A DNA stretch of 64,000 bases from Paraburkholderia tuberum STM678 (GTDB lineage: Bacteria; Pseudomonadota; Gammaproteobacteria; Burkholderiales; Burkholderiaceae). Positions 27,342-36,812 of this stretch are shown here, piece after piece (the stretch's first letter is position 1; each line of letters opens with the position of its first letter). Both the position numbers and the translations under genes were made by a program. A model generated the notes under the pieces. That model saw only the letters and a program-made list of their open reading frames with translations. It was not told the origin of the DNA and ran no database searches. The stretch lies in contig NZ_CADFGP010000004.1 of assembly GCF_902833905.1 (NCBI RefSeq), positions 186,001-250,000 of the forward strand, written 5' to 3'.

Positions 27342-27941
27342 TCAGCCCGGCAGCGCCGGATGAAACCCCGCCTCCGTGACGATCAGATCGAGCGCAATGT
27401 CATGCGCCTCGCGTTCCAGCGTGTCGGTGCGGCACGCTTCGTAGGCGATGCCGACCGTGATCGGCTTGTGCGCCGCCGGCCAGCCGGCCAGCGTGCGGTC
27501 GTAATAGCCGCCGCCGTAGCCGAGGCGGTAGCCGTCCGAGTCGAAACCCACGCAGGGCACGAACAGCAGCTCGGGCAGCACCACGCGCCCCGAGGTGGGC
27601 TCGGCAATCTTGTGATGGCCGATTTTCATCGGCGTCGCGGGCGTCCAGGCATGGAATTCGAGCGCCATGCCACGTTCTTTAACGATTGGCAGGCTGGCTT
27701 CGTGGTGCGAGTCCGCGGCAAGCCAGAGCGCAATCGCCCCGCGCGCGTCGAACTCGCCGGCAAGCGGCCAGTAGAATCCCGCGCTGCGTACCGCGTAGTG
27801 CTTCAGCGCGTCGAGCATCCGACGCCCGAGCGCGGCATTCTTCGCCGGCTCGGAAGCCGCTTGCAGACGGCTTTCCAGCAACCTCCGGCGCAGCGCCTTT
27901 TTCGTTGCCGGGACAGGGTTGCATGCTATGCTTGGGTCCAA
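27342..27941 (-). CDS. 5-formyltetrahydrofolate cyclo-ligase family protein
   Basis: This protein of about 199 residues is of the 5-FTHF cyclo-ligase (YgfA/MTHFS) family, which converts 5-formyl-THF to 5,10-methenyl-THF with ATP. Visible features are the basic N-terminal motif PATKKALRRRLLESR (nucleotide-binding side), YWPLAGEFDARG, and the hallmark ELLFVPCVGFDSDGYRLGYGGGYYDR near 130-156, whose GYGGGYYDR loop binds phosphate. I place the start at a TTG (27941) because GGAG lies 6 bases upstream. The only ATG of this frame, at 28022, would overlap the divergent transglycosylase gene by about 60 bases. The start remains uncertain. Confidence 0.85.
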   Translation of the reverse strand: MDPSIACNPVPATKKALRRRLLESRLQAASEPAKNAALGRRMLDALKHYAVRSAGFYWPLAGEFDARGAIALWLAADSHHEASLPIVKERGMALEFHAWTPATPMKIGHHKIAEPTSGRVVLPELLFVPCVGFDSDGYRLGYGGGYYDRTLAGWPAAHKPITVGIAYEACRTDTLEREAHDIALDLIVTEAGFHPALPG

Positions 27942-27961
27942 TTCGCGCTCCAGAAACAACG

Positions 27962-29929
27962 ATGTCAAAACGCCTTTTTCGAGTATATCGCGCGGCCAGT
28001 ATCGCGCTTGCCGCAGCGGCACTCGTGGCCTGCAGCACTGCCTCGGCCGTCAAGCCCCTTCCGATCTCGCAACTCACGAACGACGACCAGATTTTCGTCC
28101 AGCTTCGCGAAGCCTCGCGTACTAACGACGCGGCGCGCGCAGCCCAGCTCGCGAGCATGATCCCGAATTATCCGGCGCCCTCGTATCTGGAGTACTTCCA
28201 GATCAAGCCGCAACTGTTCGATTCGACCGGCCATGCGCGCATCGACGCGCCGGACGCGCCCGTGCTCGCGTTCCTGCAGAAGTACGACGGCCAGGCGATC
28301 GCCGATCGCATGCGCAACGACTACCTGACGGTGCTCGGCACGCGTCACGACTGGCGCAACTTCGACCAGCAGTACGCGAAGTTCGTGCTCGACGACGACA
28401 CTCAGGTCAAGTGCTACGCGCTCGAATCGCGCGCGTCGCGCGGCGAGAACGTCGCGGACGCGGCGCGCGCGCTGCTCGTCGAGCCGAAGTGGTACGGCGA
28501 CGGCTGCGTCGATCTGATCACGGTGCTCGGCGTGAACCACCAGTTCAGCGCCGACGACATCTGGGCGCAAATTCGTCTCGCGTACGAGCAGAACTACACG
28601 AGCACCGGCAGCAAGCTCGTCGACGCGCTCGGCGACCAGCCGCCCGACCCGGTGCTGTTCGGCCAGGCGACCAATGCGCCGCCGCTATTGCTCGCGCGCG
28701 GCGTCGGACCGGATGCGCAATCGCATCAACTGGCGCTGCTCGCCATCACACGCATGGCGCGCAACGATCCGGCCATGGCCGCGGCCACGTTCGCGTCGGT
28801 CGCGCCGTCGCTGAATTCGCCGGAGCGCGCGATCGGCTGGGGCACGATCGGCTATCAGGGCGCGCTCAAGCAGATGCCTGGCGCGGTCGACTGGTTCCGG
28901 CTGTCGGCCAACGCGCCGCTGTCGAATCCCGCGTATGAATGGCGCACACGCAGCGCGCTACTCGCAGGCGACTGGAACATGGTGCGCTGGTCGATCGAGC
29001 AGATGCCCGAGTCGCTGCGCAAGCAACCGTCGTGGGTGTACTGGCACGCGCGCGCGCTGAAGCAGGCCGGCGACACGGCTACGGCCAGTCAGGAATTCCA
29101 GTCGATCGCGTCGAACTTCAACTTCTACGGCCAGCTCGCGCTCGAAGAGCTCGGCCAGAAGATCACCGTGCCGCCGAAAACCACCGTGACCGACGCCGAA
29201 GTGCAGCAAGCCGGCACCACGCCGGGCTTCGGTCTCGCGCAGCGCTTCTATGGGCTGAATCTGCGGCTCGAAGGCAATCGCGAATGGAACTGGCCGTTGC
29301 GCAACATGTCCGACCGGCAACTGCTCGCCGCCGCCGAGTACGCGCGCCGCATCGAGCTGTACGACCGCACCGTCAACACCGCGGACCGCACGAAGAGCGA
29401 GCACGATTTTTCGCTGCGCTATCTATCGCCGTTCCGCAACATCGTCGAGCAGGATGCGCAGTCGAGCGGGCTCGACGTCGAGTGGGCGTACGGGCTGATT
29501 CGCCAGGAGTCGCGCTTCATCATCAACGCGCGCTCTGAGGTCGGCGCGGGCGGACTGATGCAGCTGATGCCCGCCACCGCGCAACTGGTCGCGAAGAAGA
29601 TCGGTCTGGGACCGGTGTCGCGCGAGCAGATGAACGACATCAACACCAACATCCTGCTCGGCACGAACTACCTGGCGATGATCTACAATCAGTTCGACGG
29701 GTCCGCCGTGCTGGCCACCGCTGGCTATAACGCAGGTCCGGGCCGTCCGCGCAACTGGCGGCAGTCGCTGCAGCGCCCGGTCGAAGGCGCGGTCTTCGCC
29801 GAGGCGATTCCGTTTCAGGAAACTCGCGACTACGTGAAAAATGTGTTGTCCAACACGGTCTACTACGCGGCATTGTTCGAAGGCCGTCCGCAATCGCTGA
29901 AGGCGCGCCTGGGTTACATCGCACCGTAA
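27962..29929 (+). CDS. slt: Soluble lytic murein transglycosylase
   Basis: This 655-residue Slt-type transglycosylase cleaves the MurNAc-GlcNAc bond to form anhydro-muropeptides. The N terminus is a lipoprotein-like signal (hydrophobic 11-21, LVAC with Cys24). A long alpha-superhelical U domain (about 50-480) precedes the C-terminal SLT domain with IRQESRF (catalytic Glu516), GAGGLMQLMPATAQLVAKKIG, NILLGTNYL and TAGYNAGPGRPRNW. The start at 27962 is only 20 bases from the proposed start of the divergent folate gene. Confidence 0.93.
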   Translation: MSKRLFRVYRAASIALAAAALVACSTASAVKPLPISQLTNDDQIFVQLREASRTNDAARAAQLASMIPNYPAPSYLEYFQIKPQLFDSTGHARIDAPDAPVLAFLQKYDGQAIADRMRNDYLTVLGTRHDWRNFDQQYAKFVLDDDTQVKCYALESRASRGENVADAARALLVEPKWYGDGCVDLITVLGVNHQFSADDIWAQIRLAYEQNYTSTGSKLVDALGDQPPDPVLFGQATNAPPLLLARGVGPDAQSHQLALLAITRMARNDPAMAAATFASVAPSLNSPERAIGWGTIGYQGALKQMPGAVDWFRLSANAPLSNPAYEWRTRSALLAGDWNMVRWSIEQMPESLRKQPSWVYWHARALKQAGDTATASQEFQSIASNFNFYGQLALEELGQKITVPPKTTVTDAEVQQAGTTPGFGLAQRFYGLNLRLEGNREWNWPLRNMSDRQLLAAAEYARRIELYDRTVNTADRTKSEHDFSLRYLSPFRNIVEQDAQSSGLDVEWAYGLIRQESRFIINARSEVGAGGLMQLMPATAQLVAKKIGLGPVSREQMNDINTNILLGTNYLAMIYNQFDGSAVLATAGYNAGPGRPRNWRQSLQRPVEGAVFAEAIPFQETRDYVKNVLSNTVYYAALFEGRPQSLKARLGYIAP

Positions 29930-30011
29930 GCGCCTTGGCGCCGCAATCTCGCTTCGAGGTTGCGGCGCGCTTCGCCAGCCGTTGCCGCGGCTTCCATCAG
30001 GGAGTCGAAAA

Positions 30012-30965
30012 ATGCGACATCAAGCCATCGCGGTCATCGGCGGTTCAGGGTTTATCGGCAGCTACCTCGTCAACGCGCTCGTCGAGACGGGCAAGGACGT
30101 GCGCGTCGCCACACGGCGACGCTACAACGCGCGACATCTGACCATGCTGCCGATCGACGTGCTCGAAACCGACGTGTTCGATCCGGTGCAACTCGCGCGC
30201 TTCGTCGAGGGCGCGGATTGCGTAATCAATCTGGTCGGTATCCTGAACGGCAAACGCGGCAAGCCCTATGGGCGGGAGTTCGCGCATGCGCACGTCGAGC
30301 TGCCGACGCGCATCGTCGCCGCCTGCGAAGGCAAGGGCGTGCATCGGCTGATTCATCTGAGCGCGCTAGGCGCCAATCCGAACGGCCCGAGCATGTATTC
30401 GCGCTCGAAGGCCGACGGCGAGAAAGCCGTGCATGCGGCCAACGTCGCGTGGACGATCTTCCGGCCGTCCGTCGTGTTCGGACCCGAGGACGCGTTTCTG
30501 AACAAGTTCGCGTTCCTGCAGCGCGTGTTTCCGGCCATTCCGCTCGCGATGCCGGACGCGCAGTTCCAACCGGTCTATGTCGGCGACGTCGCGAAGGCGA
30601 TCGTCAACGTGCTCGATCTCGATGGCGCGAGCGGCCGCACCTACGAGCTCGGCGGTCCGACCGTCTACACGCTCGAAGACCTGGTTTCGTACTGCGGCGA
30701 CGTGATCGGCAAGCATGCGCGCATCATCCGTCTGCCCGAGCCGCTCGCGCGCCTGCAGGCGTTGAGCTTCGAAATGGCGCCGGGCGAACCGGTGATTTCG
30801 CGCGACAATCTCGATTCGATGAAGGTTGCCAACATTCTGAGCGGGCCGCTCGCGCCCGAGCTCGGACTCGAACCGGTCAGCATCGAAGCGATCGTGCCGA
30901 CGTACCTGACCGGTGCTGCCTCGGGTTCGCGACTCGACACGTTCCGCGCCAACGCCGGGCGCTGA
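30012..30965 (+). CDS. NDUFA9-like NAD(P)-binding protein (atypical SDR)
   Basis: This 317-residue atypical short-chain dehydrogenase belongs to the complex-I NDUFA9-like group. It opens with the nucleotide-binding strand AVIGGSGFIGSYLVNALVE (TGxxGxxG-type), followed by DCVINLVGILNGKRG and a YSRSKADGEKAVHAANVAWTIFRPSVVFGPEDAF block with the conserved YxxxK-like region. ATG 30012 is used. Bacterial homologues are annotated as complex I or quinone-related epimerases, but a catalytic role is unproven. It lies between slt and a GST gene, all rightward. Confidence 0.85.
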   Translation: MRHQAIAVIGGSGFIGSYLVNALVETGKDVRVATRRRYNARHLTMLPIDVLETDVFDPVQLARFVEGADCVINLVGILNGKRGKPYGREFAHAHVELPTRIVAACEGKGVHRLIHLSALGANPNGPSMYSRSKADGEKAVHAANVAWTIFRPSVVFGPEDAFLNKFAFLQRVFPAIPLAMPDAQFQPVYVGDVAKAIVNVLDLDGASGRTYELGGPTVYTLEDLVSYCGDVIGKHARIIRLPEPLARLQALSFEMAPGEPVISRDNLDSMKVANILSGPLAPELGLEPVSIEAIVPTYLTGAASGSRLDTFRANAGR

Positions 30966-30992
30966 AGCCTTTCCCTCTACCTGATAACAAGT

Positions 30993-31646
30993 ATGAAACT
31001 GCTGATTGGTGACAAGAACTATTCGTCGTGGTCGATGCGTCCGTGGCTGCTGCTCACGCACTTCGGCATTCCGTTCGACGAGGAACTGATCCTGCTGTAC
31101 GAAGCGGACACGAATGCGAAGATCCGCGCTCAGGCGCCGCGCGGACCGGGCAAGGTGCCGTGCCTGATCGACGACGCCGGGCAGGCCGTGTGGGATTCGC
31201 TGGCGATCGCCGAAACGCTCGCCGAGCGCTTCCCGCAACACGCGCTGTGGCCGCGAGACGCGGCGGCGCGCGCGCATGCGCGCAGCGTCAGCGCCGAGAT
31301 GCATGCGGGGTTCGGCGAGTTGCGCTCGAAGATGTGGATGAACATCCGTGCGTCGTTCCCGGGCAAGAACGCGACGCCGGGCGCGCTCGCCGATATCGCG
31401 CGGATCGAGACGATCTGGCGCGACTGCCTCGAGACCTACGGCGGTCCGTTCCTGTTCGGCGAATTCGGCATTGCCGACGCGATGTTCGCGCCGGTCGCGA
31501 TGCGCTTCAACACGTGGAAGCCGGCGTTGTCGGAGACCGCAGCCGCCTATGTCGAGCGGCTCACCGAGCTGCCCGCGGTCAATGCATGGATCGAAGCCTC
31601 GCGCCGCGAAACGCACGCGATCGCCTATCAAGACGAATGCCCATGA
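30993..31646 (+). CDS. Glutathione S-transferase family protein
   Basis: This 217-residue protein has a thioredoxin-like N-terminal half ([30 protein letters not shown], with Ser12-Ser13 near the usual catalytic position), the cis-Pro segment GKVPCLIDD and the SNAIL/TRAP-type [12 protein letters not shown] motif. A helical C-terminal domain follows ([23 protein letters not shown]). Its stop overlaps the cca start by four bases, so it is coupled to tRNA maturation by transcript only. Substrate unknown. Confidence 0.9.
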   Translation: MKLLIGDKNYSSWSMRPWLLLTHFGIPFDEELILLYEADTNAKIRAQAPRGPGKVPCLIDDAGQAVWDSLAIAETLAERFPQHALWPRDAAARAHARSVSAEMHAGFGELRSKMWMNIRASFPGKNATPGALADIARIETIWRDCLETYGGPFLFGEFGIADAMFAPVAMRFNTWKPALSETAAAYVERLTELPAVNAWIEASRRETHAIAYQDECP

Positions 31647-32875
31647 ACATCTATGCGGTAGGTGGCGCGGTCCGCGACGAGCTGCTCGGCGTGCCGGTGC
31701 AGGACCGCGACTACGTGGTGGTGGGAGCGACACCCGAGCAGATGGTCGCGCAGGGCTATCGGCCGGTGGGCAAGGACTTTCCGGTATTCCTGCATCCGCA
31801 GACGCAGGAAGAGTACGCGCTCGCGCGCACCGAGCGCAAGACGGCGGCCGGCTATCACGGCTTCCAGTTTTTCTATGCGCCCGACGTGACGCTCGAAGAA
31901 GACCTCGCGCGCCGCGATCTGACGATCAACGCGATGGCGCGCGAGGTGCGCCCGGACGGCGAGCTGACCGGCCCCGTTATCGATCCGTTCAACGGCCAGG
32001 CTGACTTGCAGGCGCGGCTTTTTCGCCATGTCAGCGCCGCGTTCCTCGAAGACCCAGTGCGGATTCTGCGCATCGCGCGTTTCGCGGCGCGTTTCGTCGA
32101 TTTCACGGTCGCGCCGGAAACGCTGGCGCTGATGCGCGAGATGGTCGCCGACGGCGAAGCCGATGCGCTGGTGGCCGAGCGCGTGTGGCAGGAGGTGTCG
32201 CGCGGGTTGATGGAGAAGAAGCCGTCGCGGATGTTCGGCGTGCTGCGCGACTGCGGCGCGCTCGCGCGGATTCTGCCGGAGATCGACGCGCTGTTCGGCG
32301 TGCCGCAGCGCGCCGACTATCACCCCGAGGTCGATACCGGTGTCCACGTGATGATGGTGCTGGACCATGCCGCGCAGCAGGGCTACGCGCTGCCGGTGCG
32401 CTTCGCGGCGCTGACGCACGACCTCGGCAAGGCGACCACGCCGGAGGACCTGCTGCCGCGGCACATCGGCCACGAGGGCCGCAGCGTCGATCTGCTGAAG
32501 CCGCTGTGCGAGCGGCTGCGCGTGCCGAACGAGTGCCGCGATCTGGCGGTGCTGGTCGCGCGCGAGCACGGCAATATTCATCGCGTGATGGAGATGGGGG
32601 CGGCGGCTCTGGTGCGCCTGCTCGAGCGCAGCGACGCGATCAGGAAGCCGGCGCGCTTCGCCGAGGCGCTGCAGGCCTGCGAGTCGGATGCACGCGGGCG
32701 GCTCGGCCTCGAGATGAGCGCGTACCCGCAGGCCGAGCGGCTGAGGCTTGCACTGGTGGCCGCGCGAGGCGTGGATGCAGGGGCAGTGGCGCAGCGGCTC
32801 GCCGATGCGCCGGCCGGCATCAAGGACGCCGTGCATGAGGAGCGCGTGCGTGCGGTAGAGGCTGCGCTGGCTTGA
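31643..32875 (+). CDS. cca: CCA-adding tRNA nucleotidyltransferase (multifunctional, with HD domain)
   Basis: This 410-residue enzyme adds or repairs the 3'-CCA of tRNAs. The class II nucleotidyltransferase head opens with [16 protein letters not shown], then DRDYVVVG with catalytic acidic residues, and [13 protein letters not shown] with the metal/template part. An HD phosphohydrolase domain in the C-terminal half ([21 protein letters not shown]) marks it as the multifunctional gammaproteobacterial/betaproteobacterial type. The ATG overlaps the GST stop. Length is the usual 410-415 residues. Confidence 0.95.
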   Translation: MNIYAVGGAVRDELLGVPVQDRDYVVVGATPEQMVAQGYRPVGKDFPVFLHPQTQEEYALARTERKTAAGYHGFQFFYAPDVTLEEDLARRDLTINAMAREVRPDGELTGPVIDPFNGQADLQARLFRHVSAAFLEDPVRILRIARFAARFVDFTVAPETLALMREMVADGEADALVAERVWQEVSRGLMEKKPSRMFGVLRDCGALARILPEIDALFGVPQRADYHPEVDTGVHVMMVLDHAAQQGYALPVRFAALTHDLGKATTPEDLLPRHIGHEGRSVDLLKPLCERLRVPNECRDLAVLVAREHGNIHRVMEMGAAALVRLLERSDAIRKPARFAEALQACESDARGRLGLEMSAYPQAERLRLALVAARGVDAGAVAQRLADAPAGIKDAVHEERVRAVEAALA

Positions 32876-32909
32876 AGTCGCGCGGGCGTAAAGTAGCGCG
32901 CGACGGCGC

Positions 32910-33104
32910 CTACAACACCCGCGCCAACAGCGACAACAGCATCGACAGCACCAGCGTCGACATGAACGGAAACGGATACTCGCGGCCGAACAGCCGCAAG
33001 GTCACGTCGCCGGGCATCCGGCCGATGCCGAGCTTCCTCAGCCACGGCCAGCACGACGACAGCACCGCGACGGCAACGAAGGTAGTCAAAAGCCAGCGAA
33101 TCAT
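32910..33104 (-). CDS. DUF2905 family small membrane protein
   Basis: This 64-residue protein matches DUF2905. It has a first hydrophobic helix (WLLTTFVAVAVLSSCW), a short loop with LRKLGIGRMPGDVTLRLFGREYPFPF, which is the family core, and a second hydrophobic helix (STLVLSMLLSLLARVL). The role is unknown. It lies just downstream of the MidA-like methyltransferase gene on the same strand (31 bases), so both may be co-transcribed. Confidence 0.85.
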   Translation of the reverse strand: MIRWLLTTFVAVAVLSSCWPWLRKLGIGRMPGDVTLRLFGREYPFPFMSTLVLSMLLSLLARVL

Positions 33105-33135
33105 CGCGAGTCCTCGATCCAGAGCGGATTCACGA

Positions 33136-34338
33136 TCACAGCGTATGCGAACGATCGCCGCTCGAAAAGGCGCGCAGCGTATCGTCGAGTCCGCGCGAAA
33201 ACGCGATCACCTTGAAGAGCTCGCCCATCTCCGCCTCGGACAGCAGCTTCTGTACCGCGTTGGCGGCGGGAAGAAAGCGCGCGGCGTCGGCGGGATCGAT
33301 TTCGCCGAGCACCTCGGTGACGCCCGCGTTCAGCAGGAAGCGCGCTTGCGATGTGAAGCCGAGCAGGTCCGCGCCGGTCTCGACGCCCGCCTCGGCGATG
33401 CCGGTGAATTCGACGTGCGCGGTGATGTCCTGCAGACCGGGGTACAGGAACGGGTCGCCGTGCGCGCGGTGCCGGTAGTGGCACATCAGCGTGCCCTGCG
33501 CGCGCTGGTCGTGGTAGTACTCGTGGCGCGGAAAACCGTAGTCGATCAGCAAGATCGCGCCGCGCGCGAGCATCGTGCAGATGGTGCGCGTGAAGGCGCG
33601 CGCGGCTTCGTGCGTTTCTGTCACGTAGTCGTCGCCGGCCGGTTCGCGGGTCGCATCGATTTCGGTCAGCAGCGCGAGGTCCGCGGCGGCCGCGACGGGC
33701 CGGTCGTCGAACGCGAAGGCGCCGTCGCGCCACACCACGCCGCGCTCGCGCCAGACACCGCCGTTTTGCGCGAAGAGCCGCACCGGCATCGCATCGAGCA
33801 CCTCGTTGCCGATCACCACGCCTTCGAAGCGCTGCGGCAACGCGTCGAGCCAGCGCACTTTCGCGAGCAGCGCGGGCGCGGCCGCCGCGATCGTTTCGCG
33901 CTGCCGCTCGCGCAGCTCACCCGATAGATCGATGATCGAATAGCTGTCGAACCCGGCGCCGAGCGTGTCGAGCGCATTGAGCAAGCCCGCGGCGAGCTTG
34001 CCGGTGCCGGCGCCGAACTCCATCACATCGCGCGTGCCACTCGCCTCCAACGCTTCGGCGAGCGGGCGCGCGAGCGTCGCGGCGAACAGCGGCGACAATT
34101 CCGGCGCGGTGACGAAGTCGCTGCCGTCGTCGGCGCGCAGGCCGAATTTACGCGCACCGCCGCTGTAGTAGCCGAGACCCGGCGCGTACAACGCGCGCTC
34201 CATGTAGCGGTCGAACGGCAGCCAGCCGCCGGCCGCGTCGAGCTGCGCGCGGATCTCGGCGACGAGCGCGTCGGACTGCGCGAGCGCGCTCGGGCCGGGA
34301 GCAGGTAAACTATCGGGTTGGTGAGCTTTGGGATTCAT
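33136..34338 (-). CDS. MidA/NDUFAF7-like SAM-dependent methyltransferase
   Basis: This 400-residue class I methyltransferase is of the DUF185 family; its mitochondrial member NDUFAF7 methylates an arginine of a complex I subunit. Seen are the N-terminal family region WLPFDRYMERALYAPGLGYYSGG, the SAM-binding motif VMEFGAGTGKLAAGLL, GVVIGNEVLDAMPVRLF with conserved NEVLDA, and ILLIDYGFPRHEYYH. The ATG at 34338 is chosen after discounting a non-family N-terminal extension. It is divergent from the FolM-like gene, with only 13 bases between the two starts. Confidence 0.88.
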   Translation of the reverse strand: MNPKAHQPDSLPAPGPSALAQSDALVAEIRAQLDAAGGWLPFDRYMERALYAPGLGYYSGGARKFGLRADDGSDFVTAPELSPLFAATLARPLAEALEASGTRDVMEFGAGTGKLAAGLLNALDTLGAGFDSYSIIDLSGELRERQRETIAAAAPALLAKVRWLDALPQRFEGVVIGNEVLDAMPVRLFAQNGGVWRERGVVWRDGAFAFDDRPVAAAADLALLTEIDATREPAGDDYVTETHEAARAFTRTICTMLARGAILLIDYGFPRHEYYHDQRAQGTLMCHYRHRAHGDPFLYPGLQDITAHVEFTGIAEAGVETGADLLGFTSQARFLLNAGVTEVLGEIDPADAARFLPAANAVQKLLSEAEMGELFKVIAFSRGLDDTLRAFSSGDRSHTL

Positions 34339-34351
34339 CCCCGCATTGTAA

Positions 34352-35179
34352 ATGACCGTTTCTCCGGACATCGCTGCCCGCGCGGCTGAACTGCCGCCCG
34401 AAACGCCCCGCGTCGTGCTGATTACGGGCGCCGCGCGCCGCATCGGGCGCGCGCTCGCCCTCGGCTTCGCCGCGCGCGGCTGGGACGTGGCCGTGCACTA
34501 CGGTGCCTCGCGTGAGGACGCCGACGAAGTGGTCGCGCAGATCGTCGCGCTCGGCCGCCGCGCGGTCGCGCTGCACGCCGAGCTCGGCGACGAGGCGCAG
34601 GTCGCCCGGTTGCTGCCGGACTGCGCCGCTGCGCTCGGGCGGCCGTCGTGCATCGTCAATAACGCGTCGCGCTTCGAGGAAGACACGGCGCGCGACGTCG
34701 GCTACGAGCTGCTGCTGAAGCTGACCGCGACGAACGTCGGCGCGCCGCTCGTGCTCGCGCGCATGCTTTACGACGCGACGCCCGATGCGGCGTTGCGCGA
34801 CGAAAGCCAGCGCGGCGTCGTCATCAATGTGCTGGATCAGAAGCTGTACAACATGAACCCGGACTATCTGTCGTACACGCTGTCGAAGGCGGCGCTGCAG
34901 ACCGCGACGGTCGCGCTCGCTCAGGCGCTCGCGCCGAAGCTCCGGGTGGTCGGGCTCGCGCCCGGGCTGACCATGCAATCGGGCGACCAGACCCAGCACG
35001 GGTTCGAGGCCGCTCACCGTATGACGCCTCTTGGCCGTGCGTCGCGGCCCGAGGATATCGTCGCCGCCGCGCTGTATCTCGCGGATGCAGCCGGCGTGAC
35101 CGGAACGACGCTGGTGGTCGACGGCGGGCAGCATCTCGTGCCGCTGCCGCGCGACGTGATGTTTTTGACGGGCGCCTGA
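34352..35179 (+). CDS. SDR-family oxidoreductase, pteridine-reductase/FolM-like
   Basis: This 275-residue short-chain dehydrogenase has the arginine-rich nucleotide motif VLITGAARRIGRALALGFAARG (TGxxRRIG form typical of pteridine and dihydromonapterin reductases), CIVNNASRFEED (NNAS), and a YTLSKAALQTAT block with catalytic Tyr and Lys. GGQHLVPLPRDV lies near the C terminus. The next gene is folB, so a role in reduced pterin or folate formation fits. The protein begins 13 bases from the divergent methyltransferase ATG. Confidence 0.85.
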   Translation: MTVSPDIAARAAELPPETPRVVLITGAARRIGRALALGFAARGWDVAVHYGASREDADEVVAQIVALGRRAVALHAELGDEAQVARLLPDCAAALGRPSCIVNNASRFEEDTARDVGYELLLKLTATNVGAPLVLARMLYDATPDAALRDESQRGVVINVLDQKLYNMNPDYLSYTLSKAALQTATVALAQALAPKLRVVGLAPGLTMQSGDQTQHGFEAAHRMTPLGRASRPEDIVAAALYLADAAGVTGTTLVVDGGQHLVPLPRDVMFLTGA

Positions 35180-35270
35180 CACGTGCGCGTGGCCGGCCTT
35201 CGAGGCGGTCATCGCGTGTGGCGAAGCGCCCCTTTGCGTGCCCCGCACGCTTTTTTGGACTGGAACGAAC

Positions 35271-35666
35271 ATGTTTGCCGCTCTTTCGCACCCCCGGCTC
35301 GCCGATTGCCGCCGGCTTTTTCTGCGCAATTACGAAGTGCACATCAATATCGGCGTGCACGACTTCGAAAAGCGCGGCGAGCAGCGCGTCGTGATCAACG
35401 TCGAACTGTTCGTGCCGCTCGCGATGTCCACGCCGGTGCACGACAAGCTCACCGAAGTCGTCGACTACGACTTCATGCGCTCGACGATCGCGAGGCGCGT
35501 CTCGCAAGGCCATATTCATCTGCAGGAAACGCTGTGCGACGACCTCGTGCGCGCGATGCTCGAACATCCGCAGGTGCGCGGCGCGCGCGTGTCGACCGAA
35601 AAGCCGGACGTGTATCCGGACTGCGATGCGGTCGGCGTCGAAGTCTTCCGCATCAAGGAGGACTGA
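35271..35666 (+). CDS. folB: Dihydroneopterin aldolase family protein
   Basis: This 131-residue FolB-type protein splits 7,8-dihydroneopterin to 6-hydroxymethyl-dihydropterin in folate synthesis. FLRNYEVHINIGVHDFEKRGEQRVVINVELFV is the family start, with the conserved GVHDFEK; TEVVDYDFM and a C-terminal block with STEKPDVYPDCDAVGVEVF follow. The start is ATG 35271. Three bases separate its stop from ttcA. The upstream FolM-like reductase acts in the same pathway. Confidence 0.9.
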   Translation: MFAALSHPRLADCRRLFLRNYEVHINIGVHDFEKRGEQRVVINVELFVPLAMSTPVHDKLTEVVDYDFMRSTIARRVSQGHIHLQETLCDDLVRAMLEHPQVRGARVSTEKPDVYPDCDAVGVEVFRIKED

Positions 35667-35669
35667 GCG

Positions 35670-36671
35670 ATGAACGCACCGGAAATCCTGACCGCAGACA
35701 ACGAAGCCGCTGACGCCACCGCGGCACCGAGCGCCGCCCGCGCCCCGAAATCGCCGCTCACGCGCCGCGAGCAGAAGGAAGCGTACGAGAACAACAAGCT
35801 CTTCAAGCGTCTCGCGCGCCAGGTCGGCCAGGCGATCGGCGACTACAACATGATCGAGGACGGCGACAAGGTGATGGTGTGCCTGTCGGGCGGCAAGGAC
35901 AGTTACGCGATGCTCGAGATCCTGATGCGGCTGCGCGAGCGCGCGCCGATCAATTTCGACATCGTCGCGGTAAACCTCGACCAGAAGCAGCCGGGCTTCC
36001 CCGAGCACGTGCTGCCCGAGTATCTGACCCAACTCGACATCCCGTTTCACATCGAGAATCAGGACACCTACAGCATCGTCAAGCGGCTCGTGCCGGAGGG
36101 CAAGACCACCTGTTCGCTGTGCTCGCGGCTGCGGCGCGGCATCCTGTATCGCGTCGCCGGCGAGCTCGGCGCGACCAAGATCGCGCTCGGCCATCATCGC
36201 GACGACATCCTGCAAACGCTGCTGCTGAACCTGTTCTACGGCGGCAAGTTGAAGGGCATGCCGCCCAAGCTGCAATCGGACGACGGCAAGAACATCGTGA
36301 TCCGGCCGCTCGCCTACGTGAAGGAAACCGATCTGGAGAAGTACGCCGAGCTGCGTGAATTCCCGATCATTCCGTGCAATCTGTGCGGTAGCCAACCAAA
36401 CCTTAAGCGCGCGGAAATGAAGGCGCTGGTCCGCGACTGGGAAAAGCGTTTCCCGGGCCGCATCGAGAACATGTTCAATGCGTTGTCGAACGTGGTGCCG
36501 TCGCATCTGATGGATCACCAGCTGTTTGCGTTCGCGGGGCTGCGCGCGAGCGGCGAAGCCGACCCGCAAGGTGACATCGCGTTCGACGAAGAACCATGCT
36601 CGAGCGGCGACGAAGGTGCGCCGCTCACCAGTGCGAAGACCATTTCGCTGGTCCAGTTCGACGACCTGTAA
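35670..36671 (+). CDS. ttcA: tRNA 2-thiocytidine(32) biosynthesis protein TtcA
   Basis: This 333-residue protein thiolates C32 of certain tRNAs using ATP and an Fe-S cluster. It has the PP-loop SGGKDS (73-78), a first CxxC (TCSLCS, Cys148 and Cys151), the [21 protein letters not shown] segment, and a second Cys motif PCNLCGSQ that completes cluster binding. The N terminus (1-30) is Ala-rich and variable. It starts three bases after folB. A hairpin terminator follows at 36736-36758. Confidence 0.95.
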   Translation: MNAPEILTADNEAADATAAPSAARAPKSPLTRREQKEAYENNKLFKRLARQVGQAIGDYNMIEDGDKVMVCLSGGKDSYAMLEILMRLRERAPINFDIVAVNLDQKQPGFPEHVLPEYLTQLDIPFHIENQDTYSIVKRLVPEGKTTCSLCSRLRRGILYRVAGELGATKIALGHHRDDILQTLLLNLFYGGKLKGMPPKLQSDDGKNIVIRPLAYVKETDLEKYAELREFPIIPCNLCGSQPNLKRAEMKALVRDWEKRFPGRIENMFNALSNVVPSHLMDHQLFAFAGLRASGEADPQGDIAFDEEPCSSGDEGAPLTSAKTISLVQFDDL

Positions 36672-36735
36672 CGAGCGAAAAGTGCCTGTTCCGGCGGCAT
36701 TCCGGCGCTTTTCCGCTGGCTTGCAAGCCCTGCCG

Positions 36736-36758
36736 AGGCCGCGTCTGCGGCCTTTTTT
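36736..36758 (+). terminator. Rho-independent terminator after ttcA
   Basis: AGGCCGC (36736-36742) and GCGGCCT (36747-36753) pair around a 4-base loop and are followed by TTTTT. It separates the folate/ttcA unit from glmU. A TAGAAT at 36774-36779 is a possible -10 for glmU. Confidence 0.8.
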
Positions 36759-36812
36759 GCAGGTGCAGCATGATAGAATCGTCCGCTCCAAACTCGTCTA
36801 TTTGCCGACGCC

